Assembly (NCBI GenBank): GCA_964608965.1
Contig: CAZSPZ010000031.1
Location: forward strand, 1 to 11,591
Length of the DNA: 11,591 bases
DNA from: UBA10908 sp964608965
GTDB lineage: Bacteria > Bacillota > Clostridia > Peptostreptococcales > Anaerovoracaceae
Reading direction: 5' to 3'
Shown here: piece by piece, positions 1 through 7,122 of the stretch
Layout of the letters: each line of letters starts with the position of its first letter
How positions within the stretch are numbered: the stretch's first letter is position 1
Position numbers and translations under genes: made by a program
Notes under the pieces: model-generated
The model's database searches: none
Seen by the model: the letters and a program-made list of their open reading frames with translations, nothing else
Told to the model about the DNA's origin: nothing

Positions 1-42
1 TAGCTTGTTTTGTTCAAAAGGGGTATTGGGATTAGAGATTAG

Positions 43-67
43 TGTGGTTATCAGGGGGATAACCACA
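43..67. promoter_or_regulatory. Perfect 10-bp inverted repeat, possible operator
   Basis: The arms TGTGGTTATC (43-52) and GATAACCACA (58-67) are exact reverse complements around a 5-base AGGGG centre. The repeat lies about 170 bases before the first M20 gene. It is not followed by a clear T-run on either strand, so it fits a regulator-binding site or an RNA hairpin better than an intrinsic terminator. Which regulator would bind is unknown. It could also mark the end of an upstream transcript whose gene lies outside the window. Confidence 0.45.
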
Positions 68-164
68 AGATGATTTTAGCAAAAAAAATCTTGAAATGCA
101 AGCAGCATCAATAAAAAAAACATATTTATTATGGAATTCCGATAATTCGTAGACAAGCAAAGGC

Positions 165-193
165 TTGACGAGTAAAATGAATCTGTGTATTTA
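165..193 (+). promoter_or_regulatory. Candidate sigma-A promoter for the hydrolase cluster
   Basis: A TTGACG -35-like hexamer (165-170) is followed after 17 bases by TATTTA (188-193), a poor -10 match (3 of 6). The -35 is good and the spacing ideal, and transcription would start about 35-40 bases before the first gene. A small CAAGC/GCTTG inverted repeat (154-167) overlaps the -35 and could help regulation or be chance. The rest of 1-236 is AT-rich with A-tracts at 81-88 and 113-120 and shows no open frame I would call a gene. Confidence 0.3.
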
Positions 194-236
194 CGTTTTC
201 GCAAGGAAACAGTATAAAAAAACATAGGAGGACAAC

Positions 237-1877
237 ATGAACCCTAACGTCGCAAAGAGAGTAGAGGAAATCGCTTTGGACCTGGCAAGTACCCTTAGTG
301 TCGTGGACACGGCGGGAGAAATTGAAGCCGCAAAAAAAGTATACGATATATTCTCAAAGATGGAATATTACAAAAAAAATCCCCAAAATTTGTATTTTGT
401 CGATTCCAAGGGTGATACGCTTGGCCGCAAGAGCGTAATCGCTATCATGGAAGGCGAAAAAGCCAGAACCGATAAAACAATCTTAATGATCGGACATTTG
501 GATAGTGTCGGAATAACCGATTACGGTAATTTAAAAGAATATGCGAACCAGCCACTGAAACTTACGGAAAAATTCAAGCAAATCGAACTGCCCCCTGCCG
601 TAAAAGCTGATTTGGATTCAGGCGACTATCTTTTCGGACGAGGCCTTTTTGACATGAAAGCAGGAGATGCAATCATCATGTCGATTATGGAAATGATTTC
701 CGAAGATATTCAGAATTTCGAAGGGAATCTTATTTTTGCCGCAGTGTGCGACGAAGAGGGTAACTCGGCCGGAATGTTGAATTGCGTAGGCGAATTCGTC
801 AAACTCCAAAAAGAAAAAAAATACGACTATTTAGCATTGCTGGATGCAGACTATATTACGGAAGAATACGAAGGAGATCCCAACAAATATATATATATCG
901 GGACAGTCGGCAAAGTAATGCCTACGTTTTATGTTGTTGGTAAAGAAACACATGTCGGCGAATCCTTTAAGGGCATTGATCCCAATCAGATCGCTGCCGC
1001 AATTACCACCAGAATTAACTTGAATCCCGAATTTTCAGATGTGGCGGACGGAGAGGTTACACTTCCACCCATCACCTTGAAACAAAGAGATTTAAAAACA
1101 GAATATTCCGTTCAGATCGCGAAGAGTGCAGTTGTGTTTTTCAATTACGCGACCCACTGCAGCACGCCGGAAATCATTCTCAACAAAATGTTAAAGGCCG
1201 GGGAAGAATGTTTCAGCGAAGTCATCGAAACTTTAGACAAACGTTATAAAATGTTTTGCGAAATGGCAAAGAGAGAATATAAACCTCTGCCTTGGGTTGC
1301 AAGAACCATGTCGTTCGACAAGCTTTGCGCTGCTGTTCGAAAAGAAGTGCCGGAGCTTAACGAAAAAATCAAAGCTAAAGCGGAAGCCCTAATGAAGGAA
1401 AATATAGACTCCAGAGACAGAAGCACAAAAATAGTCGAATATGTGCACGATATGTGGTCGGATAAAAATCCGGTGGTCATCGTTTATTTTTCACAGCCGT
1501 ATTATCCGCATATTTTCGTGGAAGGGAAACGTCCCAAGGAAAAAGCTTTGCTGGAAGCCGTAGAGTTGGCTGTCAAGGAAACAAAATCAGATTATAAACT
1601 CGGTTTCAAAAAGTTCTTCCCGTATATTTCGGATTTGAGCTATGGCGCGGTTCCGGAAGAAGAAGGAATTGTCGAAACGTTCCAAGAGAATCTTCCCGGT
1701 TACGGAATCACGTACGATCTTCCTTTCGAGGATATTCGCGCCCTGAATCTACCGGTACTGGACATCGGCTCTTTCGGCAAAGATGCTCATAAATTCACCG
1801 AGCGAATTGAAAAGAAATATACTTTTAATGTAGCCCCGGAACTACTCTACCGTACCATCATGAACCTGTTTAAATAA
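237..1877 (+). CDS. RocB-like M20 family metallohydrolase (copy 1)
   Basis: This 546-residue cytoplasmic protein has no signal peptide or membrane segment. It belongs to the M20 zinc peptidase/amidohydrolase superfamily, in the long RocB subfamily; Bacillus RocB is of similar length. Dinuclear-metal residues are in order: H87 and D89 in GHLDSVG, bridging D139 in GLFDMKAG, catalytic E173 and metal-binding E174 in CDEEG, D203/D205 in LLDADY, H239 in THVGESF, and a late histidine H518 in GKDAHKF. The active site therefore looks intact. The start is fixed by AGGAGG at 226-231, five bases before ATG. It opens a four-gene cluster and is 54 bases from the first amidohydrolase. M20 enzymes hydrolyse peptide, N-acyl or carbamoyl amide bonds. 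RocB is linked to arginine use in Bacillus, but its reaction is not well defined, so no substrate is assigned. It is a diverged paralogue of the M20 gene at 5278. Confidence 0.9.
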   Translation: MNPNVAKRVEEIALDLASTLSVVDTAGEIEAAKKVYDIFSKMEYYKKNPQNLYFVDSKGDTLGRKSVIAIMEGEKARTDKTILMIGHLDSVGITDYGNLKEYANQPLKLTEKFKQIELPPAVKADLDSGDYLFGRGLFDMKAGDAIIMSIMEMISEDIQNFEGNLIFAAVCDEEGNSAGMLNCVGEFVKLQKEKKYDYLALLDADYITEEYEGDPNKYIYIGTVGKVMPTFYVVGKETHVGESFKGIDPNQIAAAITTRINLNPEFSDVADGEVTLPPITLKQRDLKTEYSVQIAKSAVVFFNYATHCSTPEIILNKMLKAGEECFSEVIETLDKRYKMFCEMAKREYKPLPWVARTMSFDKLCAAVRKEVPELNEKIKAKAEALMKENIDSRDRSTKIVEYVHDMWSDKNPVVIVYFSQPYYPHIFVEGKRPKEKALLEAVELAVKETKSDYKLGFKKFFPYISDLSYGAVPEEEGIVETFQENLPGYGITYDLPFEDIRALNLPVLDIGSFGKDAHKFTERIEKKYTFNVAPELLYRTIMNLFK

Positions 1878-1931
1878 TGGCATTGCATAATTGCCTATCG
1901 GCATAAATTACAAAAGGAGAAAGTCATAAAA

Positions 1932-3578
1932 ATGAAACAATCAATCGACAAACTATTTACAAACGGCAAAATTTATACTTTGGAAAAAGAAGGCGCCTGT
2001 GTCGAAGCCATTGGCGTAGACAAAGGCAAAATCGTATTTGCAGGCCCCGTAAAAGAGGCGACGGAGAAGTACGAAGCAAAAGAAAACATCGATCTTAAAG
2101 GGCAAGTGCTGCTCCCCTCCGTGGGCGATTCCCATTTGCATTTTTATGCTTACTGTCAAACGCTTACCACCGTTGACTTAGGCGGATGCACGACACGGAA
2201 AGAAGCCTTTGAACGCTTGAAGAAAAAAGCTGACGAAACCCCGAAGGGAATGTGGATTAAGGGTTCAAATTTTGATCAGTCCAAATGGAAGGATTGCGAA
2301 GACCGTATTCCCACCAATAAGGAATTGGATCAGATTACGACCGAACATCCTCTTATTATAAAAAGATGCTGCCTCCACGCTGTCGTTGCGAATACAAAGG
2401 CTTTGGAAGAAGCGAAAATCGGCAATGGTTTCGTATTTGGCCCGGGCGGATTGGCAGAACTGAACGAAGATGGCTCGCCAAACGGTATTTTCAGAGAACA
2501 AGCTTCAAAAATTTACGATGATATCGTGCCCGATCCTTTGCTGGATAAAGAGATCAAAGCAAAGCTTATGTCTCAGGTATTAAAAGAAGCTTCCGCGCTG
2601 GGCGTCACCATGTTCCACACATATGCAGCTGCAATATGGAATTTTTCGGAAGACTTGGAAACATATCAGGACTTGGATAAGAAAGGTCTTTTACCCGTCC
2701 GCATGTCGATATGCTTAGATGAAATGTATGAAAAACCGATTTTGACGGAAGCAGAGAAGAACGATCCGTATCGCAAAGTACAGTACGGAACCTTTAAGAT
2801 TTTCACTGACGGCTCTTTCGGCGCACGTTCGGCTGCTCTTCTTGAGCCGTACGCAGACGATCCAACGACAAAAGGTATCTTTGTCATTGAACAGGATGAC
2901 CTCAACGAAAAAACATATAACGCTTATATAAATGGACTGCAACCTGCAACCCATTGTATCGGAGACGGTGGTCTGGAGTCTTCTATCCAGGCAATTGAAT
3001 ATACTTTGGATCGATGCAAAAAAGAAGGCTGGACAGATGCGGACATCGCAAAGTGCCTGCCTTTCCGACTGATCCATGTACAACTTGCAAACAAGGATCA
3101 AGTTGCCAGATTAAAGAAACTTCCCGTCATTTTTGATATTCAACCCGTGTTCTTATGCACTGACTTGCATTGGATTGTGAGCAGGCTTGGCGAAGAAAGA
3201 GCAAAAGACAGCTATACTTGGAAAAAATACATCAACGAAGGCTTCATCTGCTGCGGCGGATCGGATTGCCCTGTTGAAAGTTTCAATCCCTGGATCGGCA
3301 TTTACGCTGCAGCCACCAGACAGGATATTGACGGAACTCCCGAAGGCGGCTGGCATCCGGAAGAATTGGTCTCGATTTACGAAGCATATTGCATGTTCTC
3401 CAAGAACATCCCATATGCCAACGGAGAGCAAGACTATATGGGCACGCTGGAAGTCGGAAAATTTGCCGACATGATTGTTATTGACCGGGATATATTCAAC
3501 AGACCGGCAAACGATCTTCTTAATGTAAAAGTGAAAAACACATACTTAGCCGGAGATGCAATGTACACTGCACAATAA
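1932..3578 (+). CDS. YtcJ-type amidohydrolase, Amidohydro_3 family (copy 1)
   Basis: This 548-residue protein is of the metal-dependent amidohydrolase superfamily, in the YtcJ/NfdA-like branch. A small N-terminal beta-sandwich part (about 1-60, with LFTNGKIYTL) leads into a TIM barrel and returns to a C-terminal strand region with the family hallmark LEVGKFADMIVIDRD (506-520). Metal-site residues are visible: HxH H68/H70 in GDSHLH, K289 in GTFKIFTDGS (probable metal-bridging lysine), H341 in THCIGD, H382 in LIHVQL and D445 in GGSDCPVES. Length is normal and no residue is missing. The ribosome site AAAGGAGA (1914-1921) precedes ATG. Family members cleave N-acyl, formamide or cyclic amide bonds; the substrate here is unknown. 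It is followed after 19 bases by its own close paralogue and is probably co-transcribed with its neighbours. Confidence 0.9.
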   Translation: MKQSIDKLFTNGKIYTLEKEGACVEAIGVDKGKIVFAGPVKEATEKYEAKENIDLKGQVLLPSVGDSHLHFYAYCQTLTTVDLGGCTTRKEAFERLKKKADETPKGMWIKGSNFDQSKWKDCEDRIPTNKELDQITTEHPLIIKRCCLHAVVANTKALEEAKIGNGFVFGPGGLAELNEDGSPNGIFREQASKIYDDIVPDPLLDKEIKAKLMSQVLKEASALGVTMFHTYAAAIWNFSEDLETYQDLDKKGLLPVRMSICLDEMYEKPILTEAEKNDPYRKVQYGTFKIFTDGSFGARSAALLEPYADDPTTKGIFVIEQDDLNEKTYNAYINGLQPATHCIGDGGLESSIQAIEYTLDRCKKEGWTDADIAKCLPFRLIHVQLANKDQVARLKKLPVIFDIQPVFLCTDLHWIVSRLGEERAKDSYTWKKYINEGFICCGGSDCPVESFNPWIGIYAAATRQDIDGTPEGGWHPEELVSIYEAYCMFSKNIPYANGEQDYMGTLEVGKFADMIVIDRDIFNRPANDLLNVKVKNTYLAGDAMYTAQ

Positions 3579-3597
3579 TACAGACTGAGAGAAAAGC

Positions 3598-5241
3598 ATG
3601 AAGAAGTTTATTGACACATTATTTGTAAACGGAAAAATATATTCACTGGAAAAAGAGGGCCTTTGTTTTGAATCGCTTGGTGTGGATAAAGGCGTCATAG
3701 TCTACACAGGAGATTCTGCTTCGGCGATGGCTCTCTACGAGGCCAAAGAAATTATTGATTTAAACGGGAATACAATGCTGCCTAGCATGGGCGATTCTCA
3801 CGTGCACTTTTATGCGACGTGTCAGGCACTTACGACCGTTGATCTGCTTGGCTGCAAAACAAAGGCTGAAGCAGTGGAGCGACTTCGTAAAAGGGCTGAC
3901 GAAACTCCTGCCGGGACGTGGATTAAAGGTTCAAATTTTGATCAGTCCAAGTGGACGGATGCGGATGATCAGCTTCCCACCAGACAAGACCTCGACAAAG
4001 CCAGCACCCGGCATCCCATTGTAATCAAACGGATTTGCCTGCATGCCGCCGTCGGCAACACGCTGGCGATAGAAAAGGCGGGCGTGCCTAACGGTTTCGT
4101 GTTTGGTACGGGAGGCCTTGCTGAATTAGAAGAAGACGGCACTCCAAACGGAATTTTCAGAGAACAGGCATCTAAAGTTTTTGATGACGTTATTCCGGAT
4201 CCTCTTTTGGATCCGGAAAATCGACGTGTGCTCATGACAAAGGTTTTCAATGAAGTATCTTCTTTTGGCGTTACGATGTTGCATACTTATGCGGCTAAAA
4301 TATGGAACTTTACAGAAAATCTTAGCATTTATCAGGAGCTCGACCGGGAAGGGTTATTGCCTGCACGTATTTCTGTATGTCTGGATGAAATGTTCGAAAA
4401 GCCTGATATTTCCCAAGACGACCGTCAAAACCCCTATAGAAAAGTACAGTTCGGAACGTTTAAAATATTTGTCGACGGATCCCTTGGCGCACGTTCTGCG
4501 GCTTTATTCAGCCCTTACGACGATGCACCCGAAACAAAGGGATTGTTCGTTATAGAACAATCCGATCTCAATGAAAAAACTTATACCGCATATAAAAATG
4601 GTCTTCAACCTGCGATACACTGTATCGGAGATGCAGGCGCCGACGCGACGTTAAAAGCGATTGAATATACTTTGGAACGGTGCAGAAAAGACGGCATGAG
4701 CCAAGAGGAAATTGACGCAAGGCCTGCTTTCCGTTTAATACATGCACAGCTTTTAAATGACGATGTCCTTGCAAGGATGAAAAAACTGCCGCTTATCTTC
4801 GACCTTCAGCCTGTGTCCATGTGCACAGATATGCACTGGATTAACGAAAGAGTCGGAAAAGACAGAGCAAAATATGCGCATATGATCAAGAGCTTATCGG
4901 ATTTGGGATTCATTCTTACAGGAAGTTCCGATGCGCCGGTGGAAAGTATCAGCCCCTGGCCCGGAATTTATGCCGCTATCACCAGACAGGATTTAGACGG
5001 GACACCTAAAGGCGGATGGAATCCCCAGGAAAAAATTTCCCTTTATGATGCGGTTTGCATGTTTTCAAAAAATATTCCTTACGCCAACTGCGAAGAAGAT
5101 TTAATGGGTACGTTGGAAGTAGGTAAATTTGCGGATATGATTGTAATAGACCGCGATATTTTCAACGGCGAAGACGAGGATGTTTTGAACGTAAAAGTGT
5201 TAAAGACTTACCTTGCCGGAAAGCAAGTATATTCGTTATAG
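3598..5241 (+). CDS. YtcJ-type amidohydrolase, Amidohydro_3 family (copy 2)
   Basis: This 547-residue protein aligns end to end with the preceding gene without a single gap. By eye I count 355 identical residues of 547, about 65%, so it is an old tandem duplication. All metal ligands sit at the same numbers: H68, H70, K289, H341, H382 and D445. The residues that differ include the stretch around 421-445, with Y428/W430 of copy 1 replaced by H428/I430 and C440/C441/C446 replaced by L/T/A. This could reflect changed substrate choice. The ribosome site is weak (GAGAGAAAAG before ATG), so translation may lean on coupling to the upstream gene. The 3' end carries an in-frame 18-bp duplication that repeats the last codons and the stop. 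The function is an amide or N-acyl hydrolase of unknown substrate. Confidence 0.9.
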   Translation: MKKFIDTLFVNGKIYSLEKEGLCFESLGVDKGVIVYTGDSASAMALYEAKEIIDLNGNTMLPSMGDSHVHFYATCQALTTVDLLGCKTKAEAVERLRKRADETPAGTWIKGSNFDQSKWTDADDQLPTRQDLDKASTRHPIVIKRICLHAAVGNTLAIEKAGVPNGFVFGTGGLAELEEDGTPNGIFREQASKVFDDVIPDPLLDPENRRVLMTKVFNEVSSFGVTMLHTYAAKIWNFTENLSIYQELDREGLLPARISVCLDEMFEKPDISQDDRQNPYRKVQFGTFKIFVDGSLGARSAALFSPYDDAPETKGLFVIEQSDLNEKTYTAYKNGLQPAIHCIGDAGADATLKAIEYTLERCRKDGMSQEEIDARPAFRLIHAQLLNDDVLARMKKLPLIFDLQPVSMCTDMHWINERVGKDRAKYAHMIKSLSDLGFILTGSSDAPVESISPWPGIYAAITRQDLDGTPKGGWNPQEKISLYDAVCMFSKNIPYANCEEDLMGTLEVGKFADMIVIDRDIFNGEDEDVLNVKVLKTYLAGKQVYSL

Positions 5242-5259
5242 CAAGTATATTCGTTATAG
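5222..5259 (+). repeat. 18-bp tandem duplication across a stop codon
   Basis: The unit GCAAGTATATTCGTTATA occurs twice back to back (5223-5240 and 5241-5258), with one further matching base on each side. It covers the end of amidohydrolase copy 2. Because 18 is a multiple of three, the second unit repeats the codons for QVYSL and a second in-frame TAG at 5257-5259. The protein ends at the first TAG (5239-5241), so the coding product is unchanged. It leaves 18 bases between the duplication and the next ATG, including that gene's ribosome site. Confidence 0.9.
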
Positions 5260-5277
5260 AAAGAAAAGGAGAATAAC

Positions 5278-6915
5278 ATGTATCTTAATTCATTCGAAGA
5301 AGTAAAACGCCTGACCAAAGAAATGGTCGCTATTCCTTCAATCAATAAAGCGCCTTACGGAGAGACTGCGGTTTCAAAGTACGTATACGATTACTACATG
5401 AATTTAGACTATTTCAAAGACCATCCTTCTTATGTAAAGATGTTCATGACGAAAGATGATTCTCCCGAGCGTCACAGCACGTATGCTTATGTGAAAGGCA
5501 CGAAAGGCCAATCCAACAGAACGGTCATCCTAATCGGACATATTGACACTGTCGGCGTGGACGACTACGGTATAATCAAGGATTATGCTTTCGATGCAGA
5601 TGCGCTGCCGGAAAAATTTATGCAGATGAAAGTGTCCCAAGCTGTGATTGATGATATTAAATCAGGGCAATACATGTTCGGACGCGGCGCGCTTGATATG
5701 AAATCAGGTGTAGCCGGCCATATGTTCATTATGAAATATTTCGCCGAACACCCCGAAGAACTGGACGGCAATGTATTAGCCATCGCAGAGTGCGACGAAG
5801 AAGATATGTCCAAGGGCATTATTAGCGCCCTGGACGAAATTGTCGATTTAAAGAAAAAAGAAGGATTTGAATATATCGCCTGCATCAATGCGGATTATTC
5901 GACAAATTACAATCCCGGCGATGAAAATCGTTACGTCTATTTTGGATGCATCGGTAAAACATTGCCGACTTTTGTTGCTTTTGGCAAGGAAGCCCATGTC
6001 GGACAATCGTTTGCCGCGCTGGATCCCAATCTATTGATTGCGGAGATTACGCGCCGCATGTCATTGAATACAGATCTTTGCGACATCGCTTACGGCGAAG
6101 TTACCGTACCGCCTATTTCCTTAAAACAAGCGGACACCAAAGTAGGCTATACCGTTCAAACAGCGCTTGTTGCCATGGGGTATTACAACTTCTTTACCCA
6201 TGCAATGAGCCCGACGCAAGTGCTCGTAAAGAGTAAAAAAGTTGCGGTGGATGCATTTGACAACATTGTCGAATATTTAAACGAACAATATAAGAAATTC
6301 TGCGATATGAGCAAAGTTGCATATACAAAGCTGCCATGGAAAACAAGAGTGTATACATGGAAAGAATTTTATGATTACTTAGTCCAAACAAGAGGAGATG
6401 AATTCGTAGCGCATATGGATCAGTTTGCAAAGCGTCTCCATGAAAGCGATCCGGGTATGGATTTGCGCCAATACGGCTTTACCATGTGCCAGGAAGCCTG
6501 GCAGTGGTCCGAGGACAAATCTCCTGCCATTGTTGTTTTCTTCGGTTCGCTGTACAGCGCAAATATCGAAATGACTGGAAAAACGGCAAAAGAAAAAGCC
6601 TTGATGTCAGCGGTGGAGGGCGCCATACAAATCGTTGCCCCCGAGGCGGAAAGACAAATCAAAACAAGAATGTTCTATCCGTATATCGCTGATTCGAGCT
6701 TTATGGCAGTCGGAGGGGATCCGTCCAGCGTGGACAACCTTAATGACAATATGCCTTCTTCAAAATATAAATACAAGCACAATATCGAGCAGATTATGCA
6801 AATAGATGTGCCCGTTGTAAATATCGGTACTTTTGGCAGAGACGGCCATATGATTACCGAGAGGGTCGACATGAAGCAAACGTTCGAAAACGTGCCCAAT
6901 ATGTCATACGAGACA
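5278..6915 (+). CDS. RocB-like M20 family metallohydrolase (copy 2), 3' end lost in gap
   Basis: 546 residues are visible before the run of Ns; comparison with copy 1, which has six residues after the matching position, suggests only about 5-15 residues are missing. Metal and catalytic residues are complete: H88 and D90 in GHIDTVG, D140 in GALDMKSG, E174/E175 in CDEED, D206 in INADYS, H240 in AHVGQSF and H524 in GRDGHMITER. It is cytoplasmic with no signal peptide. AAGGAGA (5267-5273) four bases before ATG supports the start. It differs from copy 1 at many sites, for example FTHAMSP against ATHCSTP, so the two M20 enzymes probably differ in substrate. It closes the four-gene hydrolase cluster. 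The open frame continuing through the Ns to 7005 is not part of it, because that sequence is antisense to a recO fragment. Confidence 0.88.
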
Positions 6916-6925
6916 NNNNNNNNNN
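6916..6925. other. Assembly gap (10 Ns)
   Basis: Ten undetermined bases, a length often used as a placeholder by scaffolding software. The true distance is unknown. The gap removes the end of the M20 copy 2 gene, any terminator of the hydrolase cluster, and possibly the promoter of the purB block. Order and distance of the two flanks should be treated as unproven. Confidence 0.95.
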
Positions 6926-7105
6926 GTAATACTCTGCGAACTCACAAAAGTACATCCCCCGGTAAATCCATTCATAGTTGTCACGCAGTTCCGAAAAATA
7001 ATTAGTTATATCTGCACTGATCAGATTATAAGCAGATTTTCCGGGATAAACAGTGAATTTTCCAAAGGTGAATGTCTGTGTACACGCAATTAAGGCGCTG
7101 CTTGG
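6926..7105 (-). pseudogene. recO: RecO internal fragment (DNA repair protein), antisense at the gap
   Basis: Read on the minus strand, 60 codons from 7105 down to 6926 are open and give a protein that fits the end of the N-terminal OB-fold and the start of the helical part of RecO. Visible RecO-like blocks are ACTQTFTFGKFTVYPGKSAY, then ADITNYFSELRDNYE, then YRGMYFCEFAEYY. RecO loads RecA onto SSB-coated DNA with RecR. The piece corresponds to about residues 50-110 of a protein of roughly 250. Upstream of the first codon the frame meets a stop (7106-7108) and the sequence becomes the purB ribosome site, so the N-terminal part is absent. The other side runs into the Ns. It may be a gene remnant or a chimeric contig end. 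Recognition is from memory of family patterns, not a search. Confidence 0.65.
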
Positions 7106-7107
7106 TT

Positions 7108-7114
7108 AAGGGAG
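7108..7114 (+). promoter_or_regulatory. purB ribosome binding site deciding the start
   Basis: AAGGGAG at 7108-7114 sits eight bases before the ATG at 7123. It shows that translation starts there and not at the in-frame ATG at 7072, whose 17 extra residues (MSVYTQ...) are antisense to the RecO fragment and do not resemble the N-terminus of adenylosuccinate lyase. Confidence 0.75.
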
Positions 7115-7122
7115 ATATACAA

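Noticed and set aside
1878..1931. Sigma-54 promoter (TGGCA...TTGC) before amidohydrolase copy 1
   Set aside because: TGGCAT and TTGCC are present at 1878-1895, but GG and GC are 12 bases apart, not the required 10.
6926..7005. Continuation of the M20 copy 2 open frame across the Ns
   Set aside because: The residues after the gap bear no relation to the M20 C-terminus and are antisense to the RecO-like stretch; the open frame is an accident of the gap length.
7072..7122. Upstream in-frame ATG that would extend PurB by 17 residues
   Set aside because: It has no good ribosome site, overlaps the RecO fragment, and the family N-terminus fits the ATG at 7123 with AAGGGAG before it.
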